58,734 nt of DNA. It comes from Gemmatimonadaceae bacterium (lineage in GTDB: Bacteria > Gemmatimonadota > Gemmatimonadetes > Gemmatimonadales > Gemmatimonadaceae). The stretch lies in contig JACCWE010000059.1 of the NCBI GenBank assembly GCA_013697785.1, forward strand, positions 1 to 58,734, read 5' to 3'. A program made the translations under genes and the position numbers. Below the pieces are notes generated by a model. That model saw nothing but the letters and a program-made list of their open reading frames with translations. It was not told the DNA's origin and searched no databases. Each line of letters starts with the position of its first letter. Position 1 is the first letter of the stretch. Of the stretch, positions 36,320-44,861 are shown in pieces.

Positions 36320-37366
36320 TCAGCTCCGGTCGAGCTCCTTCAGATGTAGTGCCTCGTGGAGGATCTTCACAATAACATCCATACCGCGCTCGCCGTTGCT
36401 GAAGATCACGAGGCCGCGTTTCGACTTCGGAAGCAGCAGGATCATCGTCTTGATACCGTCGTCGGAGCCCGTGTGGAGGAGGAGAATTGGATCCTCCGGT
36501 GGCCCTTTCATGACTTCCCAGCCGAGTCCCATGGCTTCGCCCGGCTTGCCCGACAGCTGCACCTGTGGCTTGATCATTTCCGCGTAGAGGGTGGGAGAGA
36601 GTCCGGCGCCGTCGAGTACGAGCTGGGCGAATTTCGAGTAGTCGCTGATCGTGGTGACGAGCCAGTCGGCGGCGCTCGGGTGGTCGGTCGTGCGCACTCC
36701 TCCGTTGATGATCGCGCCGACCGTGTCGTGGCCAATCGCGAAACGAAGGGTGTCCATCGCCGGATTCCATCCGAACGTCGTCTCCTTCATGCCGAGCGGC
36801 TCGAAGATGATCGAGTCGGCGAGATGGGGGAGCGTGGTGTGGAGGTGATTGCCGAGCGCAACGCGCAGGTATTCATATCCCTCGCCGGAGTAGCCGAATT
36901 TCGTGCCGGGGTCGAAGGTGAAGACGAGCTTCTTCGACGGGAGCATGTGGCGCCAGGTCGGAAAGCCCGTTTGGTGGCTGAGGACGATGCGCGCGGTGAG
37001 CTTCGAGTGCCGGGGATCGTCGCGAATGTCGGGATCGATCCAGTCGGGATCGAGCGGGGCATCGAGCGACAGCTTGTCGGCGCTTGCGAGGCGGAGCGCG
37101 GTGACGGCGGTGACGGGCTTCGTGAGCGACGCGACGTTGAAGAGCGCGCGAGGGGTGAGCGGGATGCCGGGGCGAAGCTCACCGAACGTCCTGATCGAGG
37201 TGACCATTCCGTTCTCGAGCACAGCGACGGCCAGGCCGGGTACGTGAGCCGATGCGAGCCACGCCGGAACGGAATCGTGGAAGGCGAGGGGAATTCCGGG
37301 TTGCGCGGGGACCGCGGTTGCGAGGAGAAAAGCGACTGCGGGCAGTGCGGGTAGCGGAAGCTTCAT
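36320..37366 (-). CDS. Secreted serine hydrolase, beta-lactamase/class C-PBP fold
   Basis: 348 residues: a signal peptide (to about VPAQ), then the class C-type active-site set: SLTK (SxxK nucleophile, in NVASLTKPV), YSG (YxN-like, in FGYSGEGY) and HTGSDDG (KTG-like). These proteins are esterases or D-aminopeptidases as often as beta-lactamases, so resistance should not be assumed. It starts 5 bp after the SNF2 helicase stop on the same strand, so read-through from the methylase-helicase pair is possible. Confidence 0.85.
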   Translation of the reverse strand: MKLPLPALPAVAFLLATAVPAQPGIPLAFHDSVPAWLASAHVPGLAVAVLENGMVTSIRTFGELRPGIPLTPRALFNVASLTKPVTAVTALRLASADKLSLDAPLDPDWIDPDIRDDPRHSKLTARIVLSHQTGFPTWRHMLPSKKLVFTFDPGTKFGYSGEGYEYLRVALGNHLHTTLPHLADSIIFEPLGMKETTFGWNPAMDTLRFAIGHDTVGAIINGGVRTTDHPSAADWLVTTISDYSKFAQLVLDGAGLSPTLYAEMIKPQVQLSGKPGEAMGLGWEVMKGPPEDPILLLHTGSDDGIKTMILLLPKSKRGLVIFSNGERGMDVIVKILHEALHLKELDRS

Positions 37367-37371
37367 CTCTC

Positions 37372-39687
37372 TCAGACTCCAGTGTACGGCTCGATGGCAT
37401 CCCTGCGGCGTGGCTGTTGGACAGTACGAGAGTGAAGGACGTTTGTTTCCGTCGATGGAACCGACAGCTGTTGGCCCGCGACGATGATCGCGACGAGCGT
37501 CGCTGCTCCGTGTTGGTGCTCGCCCGCGCCGTGCATCGCACCGAACGATGCGAGCGCGCGGAGCCACGCCTCATCGGGGAGCGAAGCGCTCGCGAGCTCG
37601 TCGAGCACTCGCTCGGCGCCCAGCGCGTAGGGCGCGCTCACCACTCGCCGAGCGACGATCGCGAGCGGAGCGATGAGCGCACGGCGGTGATGTGGTGCGC
37701 GAGAAGCGAGCCCGGCGATTCTTCGAAGCGCGCTGCGGCGCGAGGCACCTCGCCACGCGAGGGCGCCGCCCGACTGCGCTCCCGCGCGCCGCGCGAGCCA
37801 GCGCTCCGCGCATTGCAGCGCTGCGGCGCGCACGCGATCATCGGGAACGGCATCGTCGCCGGCGACGAGCTCGATGGCCGCGAGCACGAGCACGGGGTCT
37901 TCGCTCAGATCCGGGTCATCGAAGGCGGCGGCGAGTGTTGGCTGCACGCCGTCGAGTGCAAGCGCGAGAATTGCGCGACGCGGGGCGGAGACGATAGCGA
38001 TGGCGGGTGCATCGGCCGTCGCTGGCGTCGGCGCGACAAGCGTGTGAGCGTTGCGCCACGCCGTGAGCGCACGCTGAATTTGCTCCCGCGTCTGTGCGCC
38101 GCTTGCTTCGGCGCGATGGGCACTCTCGCCGCTCGGCTCGCCGCTCGCATTTATCACCGGAAGCAGCGCGCCCGTGGTGCCAATTACCTCCTCCATTGTC
38201 CGCAGCTTCTGGCGCAACCGTCGCTCCACCGCGAGCACCCGCTCCGTGCTCGCTGGCGGCGCGAGCGCATAGCTCCACGTGCGCGCATGCAGTGCGCCAA
38301 GCCTGCGCGAGCGAGCGACGCGCTGCTCGAGTCGCGCCGGCGTCCACGGAAGATCGAGATGCACGACCACGGAAGCGTCATGCAGATTGAGTCCTTCGCT
38401 TGCGAGGTCCGTCGTCAGCAGAATGTCGATGCGATCGGCAGCCGCGGGCGCCGGTGACGCCATTGCGCGAGGCGCAAATCGTGAGAGTGCCTCCTGGCGC
38501 GAGAGACGTCCGCCAGCGATGCGCGCGCCGCGCGAGGTGAGCGCGGCGACTGCGCCCTTATCGCGCAGGAGCTCGTACATCGCGTGCACGGTGTCGGCGT
38601 ACTGTGAGAACGCGAGCACCTTCTCACCGCGATGGCGCGTGCAGATCTCGCGCAGCGCCCGCGCGCGCGACTCGTCGACCTCCACGCCCTCGCGCACGCG
38701 ATTCAGCAGCGCGCGCACTGCATCGAGATGGGCGCGCACCAGAGCGAGCAGCGCGTGCGGCTCGGACGTCGGCCCCGCCACGAGCTGCGGAAACGCGAGC
38801 TGAATCGCATCGTCGGCGCAGCTCCACGCACGAAGCTCGCGGCGGTCGGGGTAACGCCCCTCCTCCAGCGCACTCTCGAGCGCGATCCCTCTCGCGATGC
38901 GACGCTTGAGCGCGCCCGCGAGCGCACCGCGGCTCGACGCCCACTGCCGAAGCAGGCTCCACACGAGCAGGACGCCGCCGACGCCTCCGTCCGCGGGAGG
39001 GACCGGCGGGGGTAGCGCCAGCACAGCGTCGAGGAGCGCCGCGTCGTCGCGCACCTCGATCCGCACGGGCGCTGGCGCATCAGGGAGTGGCACCGCGGCC
39101 GCGACATCCTCGCGCGCTCTCCGCACTATCAGTCGCGCGGATTCGGCATCCGTCAGCGAGTAGGCGCGGGCGCCGAGAAAGAGCGCGAAGAGCGCCGCAA
39201 GCTCGGCGCGCCTGTTGTGCACCGGCGTCGCAGTGATCAGTAGCACACGCGAGCGTGCAGTCAGCGAAGCGAGCACCGCATAGCGCAGAGTCGACGAGGT
39301 GCGTGCGTGATGCGCCTCGTCGAGTACGATCAGGTCGAAGTCGCCATCGGGCACGGTGCCGCGCGAGAGCGCGCTGTACGTCACCATCGTGGCTCTCACT
39401 CCAGACGCGTGAAGCGAAGCGCGCCACATCGAGCGGAGTGCGGCCGGGAGCACGAGCAGTGGTCGCCCGGCCTCGCGCATCATTGCGGCGGCGACGTACG
39501 TCTTGCCGAGTCCGGCCTCGTCCGCGAGCAGCGCGCCGTGGTGCTCGCGAAGGAGCGCATTCAGTCGGCCGATCGCGCTCCGCTGATGCGCGTGCAATGT
39601 GATCGAGCCGAGCTCGCTGCTCTGCTCCGCATCCCGGAGCCAGTGCGCCGCGATGAGCGCCCGAGCCTCGACCGCGCCCACGATCAT
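37372..39687 (-). CDS. SNF2-like helicase (DrmD-like)
   Basis: 771 residues. SF2 helicase motifs: Q-like LHAHQ (31-35), Walker A DEAGLGKT (56-63), DEAH (123-126), ITATP (151-155), motif V TTDLASEGLNL (425-435), motif VI EQRVARSRRLG (454-464, with Ala replacing the usual Gly). The last 270 residues are helical, Ala/Arg-rich and unassigned; no nuclease motif is visible. It overlaps the methylase stop by 4 nt. In class 1 DISARM, a SNF2 helicase (DrmD) and an adenine methylase (DrmMI) are paired, but DrmA, DrmB and DrmC are absent here. Probably a DNA translocase in a restriction-like defence pair. Confidence 0.75.
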   Translation of the reverse strand: MIVGAVEARALIAAHWLRDAEQSSELGSITLHAHQRSAIGRLNALLREHHGALLADEAGLGKTYVAAAMMREAGRPLLVLPAALRSMWRASLHASGVRATMVTYSALSRGTVPDGDFDLIVLDEAHHARTSSTLRYAVLASLTARSRVLLITATPVHNRRAELAALFALFLGARAYSLTDAESARLIVRRAREDVAAAVPLPDAPAPVRIEVRDDAALLDAVLALPPPVPPADGGVGGVLLVWSLLRQWASSRGALAGALKRRIARGIALESALEEGRYPDRRELRAWSCADDAIQLAFPQLVAGPTSEPHALLALVRAHLDAVRALLNRVREGVEVDESRARALREICTRHRGEKVLAFSQYADTVHAMYELLRDKGAVAALTSRGARIAGGRLSRQEALSRFAPRAMASPAPAAADRIDILLTTDLASEGLNLHDASVVVHLDLPWTPARLEQRVARSRRLGALHARTWSYALAPPASTERVLAVERRLRQKLRTMEEVIGTTGALLPVINASGEPSGESAHRAEASGAQTREQIQRALTAWRNAHTLVAPTPATADAPAIAIVSAPRRAILALALDGVQPTLAAAFDDPDLSEDPVLVLAAIELVAGDDAVPDDRVRAAALQCAERWLARRAGAQSGGALAWRGASRRSALRRIAGLASRAPHHRRALIAPLAIVARRVVSAPYALGAERVLDELASASLPDEAWLRALASFGAMHGAGEHQHGAATLVAIIVAGQQLSVPSTETNVLHSRTVQQPRRRDAIEPYTGV

Positions 39688-41930
39688 CGCGCTGCCCAGC
39701 CGATGAGAGGCGCGACATCCGACGCGCGCAGGCGATAGGCGCGCGTCGCCGACTCGAGCAGCTCGCACGTCGTGGGTACATCGCCGGCCATCGCGCGCGT
39801 CGTGAGTGGCGCGAGGATGTCCCGCGCGTATGCCCAATCGCGCGGCAAAGGGAGGAGCGCCATCGTCCACCCGAGGTAGCGGTGATATCCACCGCGCGCC
39901 GGCTCGGCCAACACGTGGAGCCACGCGGCCGCGAGTGAGGAGTTGAGCAGCGAGATGAGCGCGAGCGCGTCGGTCTCCTCGGCGCAGGGCACGACGTAGC
40001 AGCTATTGAGCGGCACCGTCGGATCGCCAGCGGCGAGCAGAAGCGCGCGCGGTGTACGCCCCATATCCGCCCAAACGACGCGGGTGCGCGTACTCGAGGC
40101 GGCGGGAGTGCGGAAGAGCGTCCACCATGCGCTGCCTGCGCGTGCATCGCTTCGAGTAGCGAGACGTCTGCGCCAGCGGGCGAGCCAGCGGGCTGCGTGG
40201 GGCGGGAGCGTGCTGCGCACGTTGCCTACGGCATCATGCGTCCAGATGAGATGTTCGGCGTTGGGCAACGCGCGCCACGGCGCTGTGCTTTCACCGCGGA
40301 GGAGAGGACGGAGCATCTCGCGCTCGATGGTCGCGCTGCGCCCGCCCGAGCGTACTATGATGTGCTCCGGCAGCTCGTCAGCGGCGGCCGGGTGCCGCGC
40401 CGCGAGCTCTGTCTCGCGGGCGAGCTCGTGCTCATCGCGCGTGACGACGAACGCCTCGTTGCACCCGCACTTCACGCCGAGCATCGGCGCGCCGAACGCG
40501 CTGTCTCCGATCGCAGTGCCGGCGCGCGAAACGCGGTCGAACGCATCGCGCACCGGCGGCGGGATTGCAACCCAGGGGCTCGCGGGATCCGCGTCGAGCG
40601 CGAGTCGAGTGGGCGCGACGCTCCAACGCAGCACGTCGCGCTTGCGGTGCAGCGAGGCGAGGATCGCAGGCGCGGGCGTTTCATCGTCAGCACCCTTGCG
40701 CGCGATGACGAGCGACGGGTACACCGCGGCGTCGAAGGCTGCCGGCGATTCGCTCCAATCGTCGAGCGCGATCACGCGCGCGCCGGTGCGGAGCAATCGT
40801 CGAGCGCCACCGCCCGCCAGCGCACGCCACATCTTCGCGGGAAGGAGCAGCGCGAGCGAGCCGTCGTCGCGCGTGAGCGCCAGAGATCGCTCGAGAAAGA
40901 GTGCGCCGAGGTCGACCTGGGCGGCGAAACCGGCTCCGGCGTTGGCCGCTCGTGCGCCGCGCTCCCACGCCGCACCGCCGAACACCGAATAGCGCGTGCG
41001 GAGTGCGGCCCGCATGTCGGCGGGGATGTGGTGCAGTCGCACCCAGGGCGGATTGCCAATGACGAGTTCGAAGCCGCCGCGCAGCGCGACGTCGGGGAAG
41101 TGCGTCGCCCAGGCGAAGGGAAGGGCACCTCCGGACTTGAGCGTGCGCCGGCGCGTGGCGAGCTCCCGCGCGCGTGTGCGCTCGCGCGCGAGGAGCGCGA
41201 TCTCGGTTGTGCCGAGACGCACACGCTCGCCGAATAGATCGCGGCCGCGCATCGCGGCGAGGAGATCGCGACGGCGAGCTGCGCAGCGCTGGATCTGCTC
41301 GCCCACATGTGCGAGAGCGAAGGCGCGCTCACTCCGCTGCATCGCGCGCTCGAGCGTCCGCTTGCGCGCACCCGTCGCCCGCGCGTATCGCTGGCGCATC
41401 CGCGCAATCGTGCTGCCTCCCGCACCGCGAAGCTCCTCGAACGCGTCACCCGAGAGCGAGTCGCCGACGCGGATGTGTCGGTCGAGATTCGGCAGCGGTG
41501 TCACGCGCATGCCATTGGTCTCCTCGCTTTCGATCACCACCGACAGCCAGAGGCGAAGCTCGCAGAGCCACACGGCGGTGGGGTTCACGTCGACGCCGAA
41601 GATCGATCGCGTGAGCAGGTCGCGGCGCAGCGTCGCGAGTGGGCGTGCGTCGCCCGCGCGAGATTGAAGCGAGGCAAGCGTCTCGAGCGTGTGCACGAGG
41701 AAGGCGCCGGAGCCGCACGCGGGGTCGAGCACGCGCAGCTCGGCGATGCGTGCGCGGAGAATCGGCGCGACTTCCGGGGGAATCGCCTCGCCTGCGAGCG
41801 AACGCTCTACTGAGTCGCGCGAGAGCGGCGTGTGCATCAGCGCGCTGGTCAACGCGGACCGCGTGACCTCGCCGACGAGCGATTGCGGGGTGTAAAACGC
41901 ACCGCTCGATTTGCGCTCGCGCGAGGCCAT
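39684..41930 (-). CDS. N6-adenine DNA methyltransferase (Eco57I/DrmMI-like)
   Basis: 748 residues. N-terminal GAFYTP (10-15), AdoMet motif I LDPACGSGAF (68-77), FGVDVNPTAVWLCELRLWL, and catalytic NPPW (293-296) after a roughly 130-residue helical insertion, then a C-terminal target-recognition-like region ending in SLLNSSLAAAWLHVL and YLGWTMALLPLP. It is of the size and order of Eco57I/PglX/DrmMI methylases. No nuclease domain is visible, so it is not a single-chain type IIG enzyme. Its start codon abuts the GC drop at 41931. Composition matches the chromosome to its left, not the low-GC island. Confidence 0.82.
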   Translation of the reverse strand: MASRERKSSGAFYTPQSLVGEVTRSALTSALMHTPLSRDSVERSLAGEAIPPEVAPILRARIAELRVLDPACGSGAFLVHTLETLASLQSRAGDARPLATLRRDLLTRSIFGVDVNPTAVWLCELRLWLSVVIESEETNGMRVTPLPNLDRHIRVGDSLSGDAFEELRGAGGSTIARMRQRYARATGARKRTLERAMQRSERAFALAHVGEQIQRCAARRRDLLAAMRGRDLFGERVRLGTTEIALLARERTRARELATRRRTLKSGGALPFAWATHFPDVALRGGFELVIGNPPWVRLHHIPADMRAALRTRYSVFGGAAWERGARAANAGAGFAAQVDLGALFLERSLALTRDDGSLALLLPAKMWRALAGGGARRLLRTGARVIALDDWSESPAAFDAAVYPSLVIARKGADDETPAPAILASLHRKRDVLRWSVAPTRLALDADPASPWVAIPPPVRDAFDRVSRAGTAIGDSAFGAPMLGVKCGCNEAFVVTRDEHELARETELAARHPAAADELPEHIIVRSGGRSATIEREMLRPLLRGESTAPWRALPNAEHLIWTHDAVGNVRSTLPPHAARWLARWRRRLATRSDARAGSAWWTLFRTPAASSTRTRVVWADMGRTPRALLLAAGDPTVPLNSCYVVPCAEETDALALISLLNSSLAAAWLHVLAEPARGGYHRYLGWTMALLPLPRDWAYARDILAPLTTRAMAGDVPTTCELLESATRAYRLRASDVAPLIGWAAR

Positions 41931-41962
41931 TAAGGGTTATATGATATCCCGGCGAACTTCAC
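41931..41962. repeat. Repeat R1 (pairs with R2 at 44603)
   Basis: Begins TAAGGGTTATATGATATCCC and ends CTTCAC. A related sequence at 44603-44635 shares TAAGGGTT, TATGA, TATCC and CTTCAC in the same order. Read on the minus strand it abuts the methylase start codon and contains TATAAC 5 nt before it, so it could also be a promoter of a leaderless transcript. Confidence 0.45.
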
Positions 41963-42265
41963 CCCCCCGTGACAGGGTCAGCCGAGATCGAGCCGATATT
42001 ATGCGCCCCCCTCAGCTAGTCTCGCGCGTTTTCAGTTGAAATTCTTGTGCAATTATCGGCGACATTCTACGTGAAATGAGCGAGAAATCGTGTCGGGAGA
42101 CCGAGGACAATAGCAACAAAAAAAACGACTACCATTTCAGTATTCGGCTTGCATTGAAATAATTAGGTGTGCGAAGCGACAGCGATGATATTGCAGCGCC
42201 GACGCCCAGCGAGTTAGTATCGTGTGCAGGTGAATGAGTAGTTAGCCAGACCTGGAGGCTTCGAG
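41963..42265. other. Low-GC intergenic region, no gene
   Basis: With R1 this forms a 335-bp gene-free stretch. Composition falls sharply from the methylase gene, with an A-run near 42117-42125 and an imperfect inverted repeat ATTTCA/TGAAAT (42134-42160). Its right part holds one copy of the 50-bp inverted repeat (42187-42236) and the leader of the first cassette-like gene. No tRNA or open frame with coding character. Confidence 0.6.
42187..42236 (+). repeat. 50-bp inverted repeat, left copy
   Basis: Begins GATATTGCAGCGC and contains GAGTTAGTATCGTGTG. It matches the reverse complement of 58561-58610 at 42 of 50 positions with no gap. The two copies bound 16.4 kb and both point inward. The GCAGC...GTTAG part resembles the 3' half of an integron attC site. 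Candidate terminal inverted repeat or shared recombination site. Confidence 0.75.
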
Positions 42266-42703
42266 GTGAATGCATGTGAGTTTCTCGAGCACGGTCGCGC
42301 CATTCTCGACTCGGTGCTTCTCCCGCACGGCTTCGTGTTCGAACCGGGGCTCGCAGGCGTCGGTAGCGGCGGAGCGTTTGCGCGCGGCTCCTACGTCCGA
42401 GGTTCTCACCGTTTGGAGTTCAGTGTTCGCGAGCATCTCGGCGAGGTCGTATATCGGGTCGGTGGGACGCTCATTTGTCACGAAGATTTGATGCGCGTGA
42501 TCGCCGGTCCACGACGCGCAAGGTATCCGGGATTCTCAGACGATCCGCTTGATGGATTCCGGGGTCTCAGCGACGATCTCGAGCGATACGGCAAGGTGTT
42601 TCTCCGAACCATGGACGAAGACTTTCACGCATTCGCCGAGCGCGCGGCGGCCACTCAACCGCGCAGCGGGTTCGGGCGCCTCTTCGATGTGGAAGCTGGC
42701 TAA
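42266..42703 (+). CDS. Hypothetical protein in cassette-like unit
   Basis: 145 residues, acidic, soluble, not recognised. GTG start at 42266 with GGAGG 8 nt upstream. Central pattern GGAFARGSYVRGSHRLEFSVRE suggests a small alpha/beta domain. The stop codon TAA is embedded in the left core of an attC-like site, a typical gene-cassette arrangement. Same slot in the mirrored right arm is occupied by an alpha/beta hydrolase. Confidence 0.65.
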   Translation: MNACEFLEHGRAILDSVLLPHGFVFEPGLAGVGSGGAFARGSYVRGSHRLEFSVREHLGEVVYRVGGTLICHEDLMRVIAGPRRARYPGFSDDPLDGFRGLSDDLERYGKVFLRTMDEDFHAFAERAAATQPRSGFGRLFDVEAG

Positions 42704-42795
42704 CCCGCCGTTGCAGCAGTCGAACGCACCAACTATCGTGTTCGCATTCTGATCGTCGTCCGGTGCGTTCGCAGCTGAACGCCAGGACGTTAGGC
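42698..42795 (+). other. attC: attC-like integron recombination site
   Basis: 98 bp. Left core GGCTAAC (42698-42704; consensus RYYYAAC with one mismatch) and right core GTTAGGC (42789-42795; matches GTTRRRY). Between them is a 10-bp perfect stem CGAACGCACC (42721-42730)/GGTGCGTTCG (42762-42771), then GCAGCTGAACGCC, typical of the attC 3' half. Folding of the bottom strand would give the imperfect hairpin used by IntI recombinases. Confidence 0.65.
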
Positions 42796-42821
42796 CACCA
42801 TAGAGTTCACGCGAGGTTCCA

Positions 42822-43397
42822 ATGCTCGATCCTGACGCCAACTCCATACTCGCCGATCGCATTACACTGCTTGAGCGACGTATCGGGCGAGCGCATGCAT
42901 TCGTGATGGCGTTGGCAGGTGCCATTCTAGGATTGGGGAGTCTGGCATTTGCGTTTCCGTCGAAGACGCCCGACGTTGTGCGGACTCGCCAACTCATCAT
43001 CGAAGATGCGAGTGGGCACGCTAGAGTGATCCTGGGCGCGCCGGTTCGTGATAATTTCGATCGAGTGTCACCTACGAGCGGGATGGTGATACGCGACTCG
43101 CTCGGAGCGGAACGATTTGGAGTGGGTCTCGACGCTCGCGGCAACATGGGTCTCGGACTAGACGCGCCGCGATGCACGAGCGCGCCGTGCAATACAGAAC
43201 GCATCAATTTGGACGCCGATGCAGAGGGCGGCGCACAGTTGAGATTCTTGGATAGGCAGACGGGCGTTGCGGCGAGAATGATTCTCGACACAGATGATCG
43301 AGTCTATCTCGACTTTGTGAAAGTACTGCCCGATAGTGTCAGGTTGCGCCGGCTCGGATTGCGTACTGATACAAGTTCTATTATGGCGCGTAAATAG
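42822..43397 (+). CDS. Membrane-anchored beta-rich protein, paralogue of 56801-57370
   Basis: 191 residues: a short cytoplasmic N-terminus with ERRIGRAHAF, one membrane helix (about 26-46), then an exposed domain with VVRTRQLIIEDASGHARVILG and NMGLGLDAPRCTSAPC. From about residue 50 on it is nearly identical to the protein encoded at 56801-57370, while the N-terminal third diverges. Its leader (CGCGAGGTTCCAATG) is also shared. Not a known enzyme; probably a membrane-tethered binding domain. Confidence 0.72.
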   Translation: MLDPDANSILADRITLLERRIGRAHAFVMALAGAILGLGSLAFAFPSKTPDVVRTRQLIIEDASGHARVILGAPVRDNFDRVSPTSGMVIRDSLGAERFGVGLDARGNMGLGLDAPRCTSAPCNTERINLDADAEGGAQLRFLDRQTGVAARMILDTDDRVYLDFVKVLPDSVRLRRLGLRTDTSSIMARK

Positions 43398-43413
43398 ACG
43401 CTTGAGGTGATGC

Positions 43414-43557
43414 ATGCCGTCCAACTGGTTCACCCGCGACTTGATGATCGCGGCGCGAACATTCGCACGTCAACGGGCTCTCGCTTTCGCGGCTTTGGCG
43501 GACATCACGCTGGGCGTCGGCTGCACCCCCCGACGGCGCACAATCAATAGTCCATGA
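43414..43557 (+). pseudogene. Remnant of an ADOP (MacB/FtsX-like) permease N-terminus
   Basis: A 47-codon frame reads NWFTRDLMIAARTFARQRA then LAFAALADITLGVGC before running into PRRRTINSP and a stop. This is the first amphipathic/membrane segment of ADOP permeases (compare FRFAWRAIRRSPGFSLTVVL and LALGIGATATIFS in the intact gene at 44862-47549). The remaining 800 or so residues are missing, so it is a deletion remnant. Confidence 0.6.
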
Positions 43558-43570
43558 GGAGGTCTAATCG

Positions 43571-44605
43571 ATGCTGACGATCCCGCTTCAGGTGACGCTG
43601 ATCGCGCTACTCCGCGTCCTCTTCACAACCCCCAACGCCGTATGCTCTGCGCCAGTAGGCGGACGTCCGGTCCCGGCAGACTTCGTCGGCGACAGAGTAT
43701 TCGTTCGATGGGCTGCACCCGGGAACCAATCGCTCCGGCTCTACACCGATACTGGTGGCGGGCTGCTATCGCTATTCCCCAAAGCTGTCCAACGCCTCTC
43801 GTTACCGCTCGACACCCTGACCTGGACGAATGGTGCGGACCACGGAGACTATATGATGGCGCACGTTCCCAGCGCCCTCAACGAAGCGCTCGTGCCGCCC
43901 GTTCCAAGTGCTCTTTCGATCGGATTCAACATGAAGTCGGAGGACTCCACGACGGTGCTGCTCGCCGTGGAGTCGGAATCACCACCAGATGATGAGTTTG
44001 GCTACGAATGGGATGGCCGACTCGGGGCGGGTTGGTTCGCCGATCGGGTGTGGACGATAGACTATCCCAACAGACGGTTCTACTTCGACGGCACGAAGAC
44101 CGTAGCTCCGACCGACCCAGCCTGTTGGGTGCCGCTCGGATTCAAGACCGACTCAACAGGCCACCGGACGAATAGCTTTCCGCGGATCACAGCTCGGATC
44201 GACGGAGAAAACATCCAATTCCTCGTGGATACGGGAGCGCGAATAGAACTGACAGACAACGCGTGGCGGATCGTCGGCTCGAACGAACCTCGGCACCGCG
44301 CCACGAGCTTTATTACGAGGGAGCGTTTCGAGCAATGGCACAAGAAGCATTCGGAATGGATCATCGTGCCCAACGCTGAGAAGACGGTTGGCGCAGCAAT
44401 GATACGCGTCCCGACGATTGAAGTCGGTGGACGGCGGCTCGGTCCAGTGTGGTTCACCGAACGCCCTGATGGGAATTTCCGCGACTTCATGTCCCAGTAC
44501 ATGGACAAGCCGATCGAAGGTGCCCTTGGCGGGTCGGCATGGCGCTACGTCACACTTGTCCTTGACTACCCGGGGGCCAAGGCGGCTCTTCTCACGTCAC
44601 CGTAA
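43571..44605 (+). CDS. Secreted retropepsin/pepsin-like aspartic protease homologue
   Basis: 344 residues: a signal peptide (about 1-26), then two lobes each carrying a DTG catalytic motif, YTDTGGG (D59-G62 region) and FLVDTGAR (D220-G222). A single chain with two DTG motifs resembles bilobal pepsins or fused retropepsin-like domains. A strong Shine-Dalgarno GAGGAGG precedes the ATG at 43571. Between the lobes, GAGWFADRVWTIDYPNRRFYF is typical of bacterial aspartyl protease families. Composition is well below the chromosome on the left. Confidence 0.7.
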   Translation: MLTIPLQVTLIALLRVLFTTPNAVCSAPVGGRPVPADFVGDRVFVRWAAPGNQSLRLYTDTGGGLLSLFPKAVQRLSLPLDTLTWTNGADHGDYMMAHVPSALNEALVPPVPSALSIGFNMKSEDSTTVLLAVESESPPDDEFGYEWDGRLGAGWFADRVWTIDYPNRRFYFDGTKTVAPTDPACWVPLGFKTDSTGHRTNSFPRITARIDGENIQFLVDTGARIELTDNAWRIVGSNEPRHRATSFITRERFEQWHKKHSEWIIVPNAEKTVGAAMIRVPTIEVGGRRLGPVWFTERPDGNFRDFMSQYMDKPIEGALGGSAWRYVTLVLDYPGAKAALLTSP

Positions 44606-44635
44606 GGGTTTATGAGATATCCTTCGTATCTTCAC
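44603..44635. repeat. Repeat R2 (pairs with R1 at 41931)
   Basis: TAAGGGTTTATGAGATATCC followed by TTCGTATCTTCAC, overlapping the stop of the aspartic protease gene. Same orientation as R1, 2.67 kb away. The 226 bp from here to the ADOP permease hold no credible gene. Confidence 0.45.
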
Positions 44636-44861
44636 TCCACTCCGATCTTGGATGCCCGAAACCCAACCGCGTTTCCGCTCTCAGGTTCTCGGGCTGAAGG
44701 TATCACGTTTCTGCGGAACTCAAAGCACGCTTCGGTTTCGACCTCACCTCAGCGAAACCACTCCGACCTTCACCCCCACCCCCTAGATGCACGTGGGTGT
44801 TTCGCGCAACTATGATCGCGAGCAGTAGACTCACTGCTCGTTGCCGTTCCGAGAGAAGTAC

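Noticed and set aside
36320-37366. Acquired beta-lactamase resistance gene
   Set aside because: Class C-like fold motifs are shared with esterases and peptidases; composition and context are chromosomal.
37372-41930. Complete DISARM or type I restriction system
   Set aside because: Only methylase and helicase are present; no DrmA/B/C, HsdS or nuclease-domain protein in the window.
44612-44815. 67-residue plus-strand frame after the aspartic protease
   Set aside because: No ribosome site, Pro/Ser/His-rich, no family resemblance; treated as non-coding.
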